64,000 bases of DNA, from assembly GCA_024449915.1 (NCBI GenBank), contig JAMZAV010000647.1:124001-188000 (forward strand), given 5' to 3'. The notes under the pieces were generated by a model, which made no database searches, had not been told where the DNA came from, and saw only the letters and a list, made by a program, of their open reading frames with translations. Position 1 is the first letter of the stretch; each line of letters begins with the position of its first letter. The DNA comes from Sweltsa coloradensis (lineage: Eukaryota > Arthropoda > Insecta > Plecoptera > Chloroperlidae). This document shows, in pieces, positions 22,801-36,200 of the stretch. Both the position numbers and the translations under genes were made by a program.

Positions 22801-25800
22801 GTCCTGTATCATTGCTGTGATCAGTTTGACATGAAATTTTTTAAATAATTATTAATTAATTAAATTATTATTAATTATTGATTATTAATTTAAACGTAAT
22901 AGTTCATCGAAGTTCTTTTTTTCTAATTAATTTAAACGTAAACATGCAAATTCTATTTTGCCAAGCTTTTCGAGGATGCTGTTATGGGACACTACGTTTA
23001 TGAATTAAGAATGCGCAAATGTGGAAGGGTAGATGAGCTTGGCCCTTTTTTTAGATCTCATTCCTCTTGAGTGTGTAAGGTTTGGCTGTATTTCTACAAG
23101 TTTTTGTTATGTGTGTGATCTCATTACTTTTTCAAGTTCCATTACAAAATTATTTGTTAAAATATAATATTTTTATCAAAGTTGATTTAATTTTTATGGT
23201 ATTAGCAATAACAATAGGATGTAAAATATCTAGGCCCGGATTCATGTACATCCTGGGTATAGGTGGTATAACCATGGTATAACGACGGTAAGGACTGGTT
23301 AAGTCTAGGCAACTCACATCCAATTAAAACTTTCCCATGTAACAACAAACGCACAACTTATGTTATTTTACACCTATTTCACTGCATCCACAGCCATGTA
23401 AATCATCAGATAATCAAAAGAAAATTGAAAATTTTCACCATCTATTGTTTTACATTTTCATTAAAAGTGACAGGAGATTGCGTGAGTTTATTAAAAGAAA
23501 AGAAAAGGCTTATTATTGCCGTAAATTTTGGAATAGCCTAGGACTATCATACCATTGTTTATCTGCATTAGGCTTTTAGTAATCAAAACTAGTTATTTGT
23601 ACGGGATGTGTGTCAGAACAAGGTTGTGCTGGCCTAGGGTTGGCTAAGAAAGGCTAGGCTTGTCAAACATGTAATGTAAGTACTTATTTTATCTAGTCCT
23701 ATAGCCTAATGGAACTTTAGACCTGCACTGTTGTATGTATTATAAATAATTTTCTACATCTGGGCCTAGGCCAGGGACGGTTTCTGATTTGTTTTATGAG
23801 AGTATAATGACACCTTTTCTCGTTCCACACAAAGAAGAAAAATTTAAAATGTCCGCTATTTGTTTATGTATCGCACTTTCCCGCCTAACTCTGCTTGTAC
23901 CGTCAACAAGTGTCAAGTAACTATAGTTACTTGTTGATTGTATGCCTAGTGTATAAGGCTTATTTTAAAACCTTTATTTGGAAGCCTTCCAGCAAACTTT
24001 TTAACTTTTTTTTTTCAAAAGAGACTATATTACTATAACCTTAATGTCCATGTAAAATATGAACATTGTAGCCCCACCCGTCTGGTCAGAATCGCGGGCC
24101 GATTGAAACTGACGAATTAGATGTTAGCAGTAGCAGTAGCAGTAGCAGTAGTAGCTAACATCCTTAAAGTGATTTTGAGCATGTTTCAAGCCATTTTTTC
24201 ACCAAGAAGGAATAATCGTACCCCAATAAAATTTGGCATGTGTTGTCAGGTACCTAAATCCCCTCGATTGTGATAGTTTTCAAGTTCACATCACGTTACA
24301 TGACGGCTGGGTAACACCTCGAAATCACCCCAACTCTGCTTGGTGTATAAGGTGCTTGAGTGTGTAGCGCACCGCGGCTTGGCTGCGGCGCCCTAACGGG
24401 CACCTAGATACACTTCGTTTGGGCTGATGATGATCTACAAGAAACAGTGCGACGTATTTTATCTCGCAAACATCATCTGGTAGTAGGGAAGTATATTACT
24501 TTCCGAAACTAGAATGCGAGCTCTGGCAGTCGTTGTCGGGGACCCCCCATATTCTCTGACGACCTTCCCAACGACGACGACCAGGACAAAACGAACGATG
24601 ACAAAGACGATGACGACCACGACGCGAGAACCTTCCCTTTTCTTTCACCTTTACCCGTGGCTATTTCTGACCAGCACCAGCATGGGATTTTCCTCCCTAT
24701 ATCCTCTAGGCAAGAGTGGTGATTTTTGACCTAGCGGTTGTTGACCCTTAATCCAAACTTAAACTAAATTAGGACGTATGGGACCAGCCTTTTCTCATAA
24801 TAGGACGACGACAAACGGTTGACGCACCCTGAAACCAAAAAACTATAAAACACTTTCTCTGTTTGCCTAGGCCTAAAAATTTTATTTTTTGGGTTTATTT
24901 GGATTAAGGACGCGTCAACCGTTAGGTCATAATGCACGACTCCTAGCCTAGGGGTTGGGGGCCATGCTGGTCAGAACCAGCCATGGGTAAGGGGAGGAAG
25001 GGGGATTTCTCACGTCGTGGTCGTCATTGTCTTTGACATCGTTTGTTGTGTCATTGTCACCGTCATCGGGGAGGTCGTCAAGGGAAGGGGGAGGTGTCCC
25101 CGACGACGATTGCCAGAGCTCGCCTCTGGTTTTGGGGAGTATAATATACTTCCCTCTTATTAGCTGATGTTTGCGAGGTGGACCTTTTCTCTTGAATCGC
25201 CTTTTACGATTAGCAGAGCCATGCTCTGGGCCAATTCTACCCCGAGCCCAGACGGAATCGTCTTTAATTTTTCATACATTGACGGTGGAGGAAGTACCTG
25301 TTCTAAGGGTCATACATCGGCCGTTCCATTTAGCCTGGGGTGTAGCCTATCTGTTCAACAAGGGTCTGTGACCACAAATGTTTGTATAAAGATTATACTA
25401 GGGAAACGCCAAAGTCGTTGTTAGACGAGTGAGTGAGCCATGTGTTGAGTACCCGCGAACATTACTTTTCTTCCCCCTACCTTAGACCTCGCTAGCCTAT
25501 CATTGGCTAAAGTGGCGCAATATGGCCGGACAGTTGACGTGCCCAAAAACTTAAAAACCCTATTATTTATACCACAATATAATTACCTAACTTAAATCCA
25601 ATTAATGTTCACGGGTACTCAACACGTGGCTCTCTCACTCGTCTAACAACGACTTTGGCGTTTCCCTAGTAAAACACATTCAAGGTATAGGGCAAGGGCA
25701 AGGTCATAATAATATGGACCCTAGTTGGCTGCCTGTTCAACTTATATGTGCAAAGACCCAGCTAATAGCAGCGGTTAAAGGGGCTATTACCCTCAACTAC

Positions 25801-28800
25801 TATTTTTTACTACATAATCTATAGAGCATAATACTAGGCCTACACTAAAATGACTGTAAAAAGTTATATCTTGTAGTTGTGATTTTACACAAATGTTTAA
25901 GTTTTTTTATCCATAAGTTTGTGAAAATTTGTGTTTTGGGGAATTTCTTAACTCAGTTTTAACCTGCTTATTTTATGTTCCACATAGATAGATAGATAGG
26001 TAGGAAGGTAGGGAGGCAGGCAGGCAGGTAGGTAGGTAGGTAGGTAGATAGATAGATAGATAGATATGTTCAATTAGTTTGGAAAAGGCCAAATGGCTAG
26101 TTTAGTTCTAAACTAATCTAAACTAAACTAGCCATTTGGCCTTTTCCAAACTAATTGAACAACCAAGTCATTTGACACCTATCACTTTCCATCTTTCTTC
26201 ACCTATGGGGTCGAGATGGGCGAGCCTACTCTACACCCTCTGGTGGGTCCGTGTTTCCTTGTTCATAACAAGTGTGACTCCTTGTCCTGCTGGGGGGGCC
26301 TAGCAGGTGATGAACCTGTTAGACCCTACTCGTCTTTTCCTTCAACCTCTTCATCTGCAGCCAAGAGCTAATATAGCACGTGTACCTGTGCTATAGCCAA
26401 GAGCTTGCAATTTGTAGTCTTGTTTCCTTTCGTTTTCGAATCCCAGTCACAATTAGTAGGGCAGCCTCTCTCGTTGCCACGGGTCTTGGTTCAAATCCAG
26501 GGTAAGACATGGTTCTTTTGTCGCCCAAGCACCAGAGTCTAGGAGGGAAGCCCCCTCACTGGTTGTGCTGTGTTGTGATTTTTCCACCCTTCCTATCTCT
26601 AACCTTTTCTCTTTGTATGAATAAAGAGGCCCCCTTGCCCGGGCAACAGCAGGAGGGGCAGTTTTTTCTCTTGTTGCCAAGGGTCCCTGGTTAAAATCCA
26701 GGGTAAGTCATGGATTTCTTGTCTCCCGGGGCACCAGATTTGGGAGGGAAGCCCCCTTACTGTCTGTGCTGACTGTGGTGCCCAGTATGAATGTGTGTGA
26801 AGTAACCTTGCTGATGATGACAACATGCTTGCAGAATTTACTTCTTGCTGGCCCTACCACAGGTTTGGTTATGTTTTTGTGAGTTTTTGGTTGCATGTAG
26901 TTAGCTGATTTTTAGTGGCCACCATCCGCCTGAAGAGTCCCGAAGGACGAAACGCGTCGTGGATTAAGTAACAACTTTAAATTAGCTACAGTTGTCATCA
27001 GCAGGTGAAAAGTTTTGTCGCCCCCAGCCCTTCAGGGTGGGCTTTATGTTCTCTATGCTTTCCCAACCTGTCAACCCTTCTCCAATCTAAACTAGATAGA
27101 TAGATAGATAGATAAGCCTATTAGAGCATTGTACAAATCTAAAATGGCCCATTACAAAATTGTATCTTGAAACTGTGTACAAATATACACTAAAACATGC
27201 AAAATTTGCATTCCAAAATTACCCTTTCTTGGTAATCAGCATATTTTGACCGAACCACTTTCCCAAAAATTACAACACAAAATAATTATATTTACAGAAA
27301 GGCTGTCGAGAACGTTAATAATGGCCCATATTTTTTAAGATCAAAATCCTCAAAGGTCAAGGGGGAAAAAAGATCGTCCCTATGTCTTTTTGTTTATTGT
27401 ATGGAAGTTTTTTTGCCGAGGGGTAGAGGTAATGAGAAAGGGTTGATATAAAAACCCCAAATTTGTTTTTAAAAAACCCAAAATTTCCCGTTTTTCCGAT
27501 TTCGTTTAAATGGTCAAAAACATATATAAAAAAAAAAAAAAAAAAAAATTAAAAAGGAGCCCTTGAGTAGGGATGACACAAATTCCAATGAGTTTAGAAT
27601 CGATCATTGTGACCCCAAATCTATTTAGAATCGATTCCCAAGAAAAAATAAATATTTGTACGCACCATTATTTTGTGGACTATTGCCGCGGATTCCGTGA
27701 TACGAGTCGATATTTTGGCGGTCTATTTCCGTGGAGCCCAGTGACGTCACGAAAAGAGTACCGCCCGCTACGCGCGTAATGTTCGGTCTGGCCGGCCCTC
27801 CACCAAAATTCACAAAAATTCTGGACCGGCACCTCCACCATCCCTCCACATTTTAAGCACTAAAATGTTTAATTTCCGCGAGTTTAATCGCGTTTTGACC
27901 CGTTTTTTACAATTTTGTTTGGTTATTTTGCAATATACACGAGATTTCGCGAAATTCGCATTTCAAAATGTGTTTTTTCCCCTCTCTAAATGATGTAATT
28001 CGTCGACAATATTACATTTAGGCAATAAAATTGATTTTTTAAAAAATCGTGAATTTCGTTATCACCATTTTTCACTACCTCTACCGATGGGACCTAGTTT
28101 TGAAAATACCAAGTTTGACAATTTTTTAGGGGTAGGGCTACTGGGAAAATTCACTATAGGCTATGATGGTACATTCATATTAGTCTTGGGAAACATTTGC
28201 TCTTATCTCAAAAATTTTGGCATGCTCACAGCCGCAGAAAGATAAACATTCTCTCCTTCCCAAAATATCATAATATGTTCAAAATCGATGTCCATTTTAA
28301 ATATATATAGAAAGTAACAGTAAAACTATTGGGTCCTCCATTCAACAATCAGAGAGAGAGTATGTGCAATGAAGATCCTGGTCAGTAACAGTGTAGAAAT
28401 TACAAGTAAATATTAGGGCATTAATGATGAATATTAGATAGAGGTAGGCCTAATGAGAAATGAAGATATAAAATAAAAAATGTTTTTTTTCCGACTTCAC
28501 AAAAATTGTCAAAAGCGTTACTTATATATTTTTTGATGTTTTAGTTCATGGGGCTATGGCCTAGGGTGGGCGGGCGATGAGGTGGGATCTTGATCGACTT
28601 ATCGATTGTTCCAAAAGTTTTTCCGAAAACACTAATGTCAGACGAGCTGCAATTTCGATTTTCTGCGCCAACTTTAAATTTCACATACTACAAGGTTCAA
28701 TTTTGCGAGTTAATTCGCGTTTTGAGTTTTGACCAATTTCATACAAATTTATTCGCGATTTTGCACTGTTAGTGAGATTTTGCAAAATTTGTGTTTTCAA

Positions 28801-30202
28801 AATGTTGTTTTCCATCTCTAAATTATGTAATTCGGCGACAATATTATATTTTAGTTTAAGGCAAGGCAATAAAACAGATATTTTTTTAAAATTGTGAATT
28901 TCATTACCACCATTTTTACTACCTCTAATGAGTAATGATGAATCAGAATTAATCATGATTTCTATGCAGACATACCCCAGCAGCTGCCTGTATAAAAGCC
29001 TGCAGCCAGTCCGAAGCTTGATATTCATCAGCAGCTGCAAACTGCAACGATCGAGCACCGGAACCTTTCAACAGTATTGCGAATGTGTGAGGTCGTCTGT
29101 CCTTGAGTCGAAGACAACCCTTACAGTGTCCATTGCGTAGCATGAGCACACGCTTCGGAAGTCGGTGGTTCAGGGTCGCTGAACATGTACAGAACACCAG
29201 CCCTGAAACACAAACATTACTTTTTTGTACTGGTAGTGATCAACCCTCAATTACTGTAGGTTAAAACTACTCAGTACTCACTATAGCACAAGCTGTGAGT
29301 GATTCTTGATACAAAAAAAGTGCAAGTAGATGAAAATTTCATGCCAAATCCAAATTGTTTTTCTATTTTCAGTAATCAAGGTTAGCCCCCTACGTGGTTG
29401 GACTTTGGAACAAAAATTTTTAGTGGCAAAATTTTAAAAACGAGTTCTTTCCTGAAATTATTGCTGCACCGTTTTACGTACGGGGTTTTGAGACCAGAAA
29501 AAGGCTATGAAAGGAGGAGTATATACTAGTATATACTTTCGAATTTTTCATTATTATTCACTTGTCAATGGTCTCTGTACCAACAGAGGTGGCTCGGTTT
29601 GCATTTAAAAAAGAAAAACAGTTCTGTGACCGAGGGGCGTAAATAAATAAAATGTATTTTATTTATTAAGACCAAGAAAAAGTGCGAAAAATGGCCCCCA
29701 GTTTATATAACCCGGCTGAATTCTTTATTTTATATAGAAAAATTGTTTTTTTTTCACTTAAGTAAAGATCGAATACAAACAGGTTTTGGGGCCTTAAACT
29801 GTTTCTAGAATCAGAAAATCCCGTTTTAATCATAAATCATTGCATCATTCTTGGCTAAAAAAAGGCACTTTGGTTACATGCAAATACAACAGATGTGACT
29901 TTTAACTGAAGGTATAGGGCAAGGGCAAGGTCAAATAGGCCCTAGTTGCTGCCGTTCAACTTATATGTGCAAAGACCCAGCTAATAGCAGCGGTTAAAGG
30001 GGCTATTACCCTCAACTACTATTTTTTACTACATAATCTATAGAGCATAATACTAGGCCTACACTAAAATGACTGTAAAAAGTTATATCTTGTAGTTGTG
30101 ATTTTACACAAATGTTTAAGTTTTTTTATCCATAAGTTTGTGAAAATTTGTGTTTTGGGGAATTTCTTAACTCAGTTTTAACCTGCTTATTTTATGTTCC
30201 AC

Positions 30203-30274
<72 letters not shown>

Positions 30275-33200
30275 GCCTATTAGAGCATTGTACAAATCTA
30301 AAATGGCCCATTACAAAATTGTATCTTGAAACTGTGCACAAATATACACTCAAACATGCAAAAATTTGCATTCCAAAATTACCCTTTCTTGGTAATCAGC
30401 ATATTTTGACCGAACCACTTTGCCAAATTACAACACAAAATAATTATATAAGATTTACAGAAAAGGCTGTCGAGAACGTTAATAATGGCCCATATTTTTT
30501 AAGATCAAAATCCTCAAAGGTCACGGGGCAAAAAGATCGTCCCTATGTCATTTGTTTATTGTTATGGAAGATTTTTGCCGATGGGTAGAGGTAATGAGAA
30601 ATGGTGATATAAAAACCCAAATTTTGTTTTATAAAACCCAAATTTCGCGTTTTTGCGATTTCGTTTAAATGGTCAAAAACATATATATATAAAAAAAGAA
30701 AAATCAAAATTTAAAAAGGAGCCCTTTGAGTAGGGATGACACAAATTCCAATGAGTTAGAATCGATCATTGTGACCCACAAATCTATTTAGAATCGATTC
30801 CCAAGTAAAAATAAATATTTGTACGCACCATTATTTTGGTGGACTATTGCCGCGGAGTCCGTGATACGCGTCGTTATTTTGGCGGTCTATTTCCGTGGAG
30901 CCAGTGACGTCACGAAACGATGTACCGCCCGCTACGCGTGTAATGTTCGGTCTGGGCCGGCACCTCCACCAAAATTCACAAAAATTCTGGACCGGCACCT
31001 CCACCATCCCTCCACATTTTAAGCACTAAAATGTTTAATTTCGCGAGTTAATTCGCGTTTTGACCAGTTTTATACAATTTTGTTTGTTATTTCGGGATAT
31101 ACACGAGATTTCGCGAAATTCGCATTTTCAAAATGTGTTTTTTCCATCTCTAAATGATGTAATTCGTCGACAATATTACATTTTAGGCAATAAAATTGAT
31201 ATTTAAAAATATCGTGAATTTCGTTATCACCATTTTTCACTACCTCTACCGATGGGACCTAGTTCGAAAATTACCAAGTTTGACAATTTTTTAGGGGTAG
31301 GGCTACTGGAAAAATTCACTATAGGCTATGATGGTACATTCATATTAGTCTTGCAAACATTTGCTCTTATCTCAACATTTTGGCATGCTCACAGCCGCAG
31401 AAAGATAAACATTCTCTCCTTCCAAAGTATCATATGTTCAAAATCGATGTCCATTTTAAATATATATAGAAAGTAACAGTAAAACTATTGGGTCCTCCAT
31501 CCAACAATTAGAGAGAGAGTATGTGCAATGAAGATCCTGGTCAGTAACAAGTTTGAGGAATCATTCCCAGCAGGATCAAATGGGAGTGACTTTGATGGGG
31601 AGATGAGAGCAATGGGCAAAGCGTTGGAGAAGATTGAATACTTTAGAGAAAGGAAGGTGGTGATACTAACAGACTCAAGAGCATCTATCCAGGCTATAGT
31701 GAGTAGAGAAGAAACAGAAGCAGAAATAAGAAACTGCAAGATAAGAATCCTGAGGTTGATGAATGCGGGTAACACAGTAATGCTACAGTGGATACCGGCA
31801 CACTGCGGCATAAACGGAAACGAGAAGGCTGATTTCCTCGCTAAAATGGGAAGTAAAACCAAGCAATTCATAAACAACATTTCATACAGATCAGCTAAAT
31901 CACATCTGAAATCAGCCAGTAACTCGGAGGTAAAGAAAGCGTGGAAGGAGAAAGGCAAGAATAAAATGTGGAGTGAGCTAGTTAACACAAGGAAAGGAAG
32001 AAATGATAGGACAAACCATTATAGGAGAAGAACTACAACAGCACAGTTTAGACTAGATACCGGCCATGACTTGCTAGCAAAGCACTTACATAGAATAGGT
32101 GTGATGGAGAGCAGCATGTGTAAACTCTGTGGTGATGGAACACAGGACAGACAACATCTATTTAGATGCGCTACATTGAAAGGACACTATGGGGAAATGC
32201 CAGGGGGTATGGACAGGAGGGAACAGGAGTCCTATCTTTACTGGTTGTCAAGACACATGATGACATAGATATGTCAATGTGGGCATAAGAGAAGAAGAAG
32301 AGCAACAGTGTAGAAATTACAAGTAAATATTAGGGCATTAATGATGAATATTGAATAGAGGTAGGCCTAATGAGAAATTAAGATACAAAATAAAAATTGT
32401 TTTTTTGCGACTTCACAAAAATTGTCAAAAGCGTTACTACCGTATTGTTCCGAATATAGCGCGATGTTTTTTTCCGAAAATACAATCTCAAAAAACAGCA
32501 CTCGCGTTATTTCCGCGCGCTTGCATTTGAAATAGCGCCTGAACATAGGCCACGCCTCTATACAACTCCCGCGCATAGTCTGCTGCGCTTCGCCCCGCCC
32601 ACCCACTCGAAGCCACTGAACTCGGCCGAACCTTGGGCGAAACTGTCTGCTAGTCGTCAGAATCCTTAGCCGTGATCACATCGTGACCTAGCTTGACCTA
32701 CATAGATTTTGTTTGTCGGGGTTGTCTATCTACGTTGCTAAGAGCTAAGAGTCTACGTAACGTAATAATGAGTGATAAAGGAGAAGATGAAATGGCTCAA
32801 GATGAACAAATGAAGACTGCTGATCGCGTGGAAAAGAAAGGTTCCTCTGCCTTACAAATCAGCAAGGGATTGCGAAGGAGCTAGGCCTAGGCCTACGACC
32901 ATAGATATATACTAGGGCCTAGTATAACCCCCACCCCCCACCCCCCCCACGACGTAAACATTGAAGACCAGGAATCAGACTGGTGAACTGTGGTTGACAT
33001 GTGAGCTTGTGCTTGGCCCTACCCTGTAAAAAACCATAGGCCTAGGCCCTAACATTGTTCAAAATGTTTTGTTGTAAGTGTTTCATGTACATTTTAATTT
33101 TCTTTGATTTTTTTCTTTTTCTTGAAATGATTCTGAAAAATTGGGGGTCGTGTTATATTCGAGGTCGTGCTTTATTCGGAACAATACGGTAATATTATTT

Positions 33201-36200
33201 TATGTTTTAGTTCATGGGGCTATGGCCTAGGGTGGGCGGGCGATGAGGTGGGATCTTGATCGACTTATCGATTGTTCCAAAAGTTTTTCCGAAAACACTG
33301 ATGTCAGACGAGCTGCAATTTCGATTTTCTGCGCCAACTTAAAATTTCACATACTACAAGGTTCAATTTTGCGAGTTAATTCGCGTTTTGACCAATTTCA
33401 TACAAATTTATTCGCGATTTTGCACTGTTAGTGAGATTTTGCAAAATTTGTGTTTTCAAAATGTTGTTTTTCCATCTCTAAATTATGTAATTCGGCAACA
33501 ATATTATATTTTAGTTTAAGGCAAGGCAATAACACAGATATTTTTTAAAAATTGTGAATTTCATTACCACCATTTTTACTACCTCTAATGAGTAATGATG
33601 AATCAGAATTAATCATGATTTCTATGCAGACATACCCCAGCAGCTGCCTGTATAAAAGCCTGCAGCCAGTCCGAAGCCTGATATTCATCAGCAGCTGCAA
33701 ACTGTAACGATCGAGCACCGGAACCTTTCAACAGTATTGCGAATGTGTGAGGTCGTCTGTCCTTGAGTCGAAGACAACCCTTACAGTGTCCATTGCGTAG
33801 CATGAGCACACGCTTCGGAAGTCGGTGGTCAGGGTCGCTGAACATGTACAGAACACCAGCCCTGAAACACAAACATTTACTTTTTTTGTACTGGTAGTGA
33901 TCAACCCTCAATTACTGTAGGTTAAAACTACTCAGTACTCACTATTGCACAAGCTGTGAGTGATTCTTGATACAAAAAAAGTGCAAGTAGATGAAAATTT
34001 CAGTGCCAAATCCAAATTGTTACTAGTTTCTCAGTAATCAAGCCAGTTTCACCTCCTACGTAAAACTCTTAAATGACAAGTGGTTTGGACAATTTGGAAC
34101 AAAAGTTAAGAGTGGCAAAATTATTAAATACGTAGTTCATTTCCATGAAATTATTGCTGCACCGTCTTGACGTACGGGTTGTGAGACCAGCAATAGAAGG
34201 CTATGAAAAGAGGAGCTACTACTACTAGCTACTACTAGCTATTCTGAATTTGCACTTATTATTCACTTGTCAATGGTCTCTGTACCAACAGAGGTGGCTC
34301 GGTTTGCATAAAAACTGAAAATCAGTTCTGTGACCGAGTGCGTAAACTTAATAAGAATGTATTATATTTTATTAAGACCAAGAAAAAGTGCGAGAACAAT
34401 GTGCCCCCACGTTTATATAACCCGGCTGAATTCTTGATTTTATATAGAAAAATTGTTTTTATTTTTCACTTAATGTAGGAGATCGAATACAAACAGGTTT
34501 TGCCGGCCTTGAACCGTTTCCTAGATTATCAGATAAATCCTGTTTTAATCATAAACTTCATCAGCTTCTTGGCTAAAAATGGCACTTAGGTCTACATGCA
34601 TAATACATACAGATGATGACTATAGACATGAATGTATGTGTGGATAGGACCTATATAAAATAAAATAGTATATGACTGTAGGCCTACATGCATGAGGGGC
34701 TGAATACATTAGTGAAGTCGATAATCAGTTATTTCTTTCACTGATTACGGAAATTTTGTGTAGGTCTATATAAATAAGGATTCGGTTTCAGCCCCTAGTA
34801 ACGGGTAGTCCGAATTCATCCAAGTTAATATTGTGAGATTGGAGAAGGGTTGACCTGTCAACTTTCTCCAATCTAACTAGCCGATAGGATTTTTCACACT
34901 ATAGAACCAAGTTTATATTGTGCCATAAGTTGCGTAGAGTTCATCCGATTAGTAATCCTGCTCAACCAAGTGCTCCAATATGAATCTTGGATGGTAATCC
35001 AACTGTGCTAGAGTAGGAATCACACAACTTTGAATGACCTTTTGACACTGTTCGGCGGCCATTTTTCATGTGAACCACTCGAACTAAATTGGAGGTCTAA
35101 TTTAAAATGTACTTTTTAAAAAAATAATGCTTTATACACGGTGCATTATTAAATAAAAATACTAAATTATTGTTAACAAGGTTAATTTAATGTAATCTGG
35201 ACGATCAAATTCATTGAAAGTAATAAATAACAAACAAATGTCAAGTCATTATTCGTTTTCACAGTTGACAACAATGTTTTTATTTTATTGACCAATGAGC
35301 GATCTTCCCAATACCACTTTCATACAATCAGCTAAAATATTACTAAAGGCCTGTCGTCTGCACAGCACACATAGGCCCTAGCCTACGTCGTATGCTTTAA
35401 TCTTGTTTCTGACTAATTTCTTTACTTGGTTGCTCTTCTGAGTTCTGGGCTTGACTAATTTTTTAATCCTAGCCTAAGTATTGAGTAAATGAGTAGGTCT
35501 CTCAATTGTCTTATGTTGAAGTAAAGTAGGGCCCGCTGGAAAAAAGCAGTCTAGTAAGCCAACCAATTAGGTAGGGCCTAGGTACCTAAACAGTAAATAC
35601 GTAGCCTACAAGACAACGGTTATAGACATAAGGCTTTTAGAAAAAATACTTTTAATATTCCTTTTGGGGGGGTAGGGCTATAAATACTAGGCCTAGGCCC
35701 AGGCTACACTACCTGGGTTGGGCCGATGCTAGGCTACGCGTAGCCCTACGCGGCCCTAGGCTAGGCCTAGTTTCCCCAAATTGAACACATATCACAAGAA
35801 TTTCCCTGTTTTATCAATGTAGGACTAGATCTAGCTAGCCTAGGCTGCATATTGAAGCTAGGCCTAGGCTTTTGCCCCCCAAAGAGAAACCCCCAAAGAG
35901 AAATTGCATAGACTAGGCCTGGCCCTAGGCTAGGCTAGAACGAAGTGTATAATAGTATCCTTGCCCTAGGGCCTAGTTCAATTTTTATGCAATTAGAATT
36001 GTGTTGATTAAAATAAAATAATAATATAAGACAAAGAATTTTAATATCCAAAACAAACTCAGTGACAAAACATAACATGACTAATTATTAATTAATAATA
36101 TTGTAATGATATGTAGGCCTAGCCTAAGTATTGAGTAAATGAGTAGGTCTCTCAATTGTCTAATGTTAAAGTAAAGTAGGGCCCGCTGGAAAAAAGCAGT

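Larger units (their letters stand above)
26067..27092 (+). mobile_element. Hammerhead-bearing retroelement-like insertion (Penelope-like or retrozyme-like)
   Basis: It is absent from the sister block, so the inserted segment is well defined: it sits within GATA repeats. It begins with a perfect 40-bp palindrome (26068-26107 with 26121-26160). It has two related direct repeats with GGTTCAAATCC-type boxes (about 26465-26560 and 26655-26760) and carries the hammerhead at 26924-26964. It ends in CAACCTGTCAACCCTTCTCC...AATCTAAACT. There is no protein. Partial relatives lie at 42925-43032 with 46139-46225, at 46600-46800, and at 50413-50564. The class is inferred only from the hammerhead and repeat layout. 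Confidence 0.65.
25682..29908. repeat. Tandem block 2, left copy (degraded)
   Basis: It is homologous to 29909-34605 in order, with many single-base insertions in homopolymers. It differs by carrying the 26067-27092 insertion and by lacking the LINE fragment and MITE of the right copy. It contains a frameshifted copy of the PLEKHM2 PH exon. Confidence 0.8.
29909..34605. repeat. Tandem block 2, right copy (clean)
   Basis: It starts with AAGGTATAGGGCAAGGGCAA as at 25682 and runs to about 34605. It carries extra insertions of a LINE RNase H fragment (31480-32302) and a TA-flanked MITE (32440-33189), and it has the intact PH exon. Confidence 0.8.

Noticed and set aside
24514..24729. Threonine-rich 71-residue frame
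   Set aside because: Produced by ACGACGACG repeats in a foldback arm; not present as a frame in the other arm.
25986..26066. CRISPR-like regular repeats
   Set aside because: It is a tetranucleotide microsatellite without spacers, in a eukaryotic genome.
31485..31988. 167-residue minus-strand frame
   Set aside because: Antisense of the LINE RNase H frame, whose catalytic motifs are on the plus strand.
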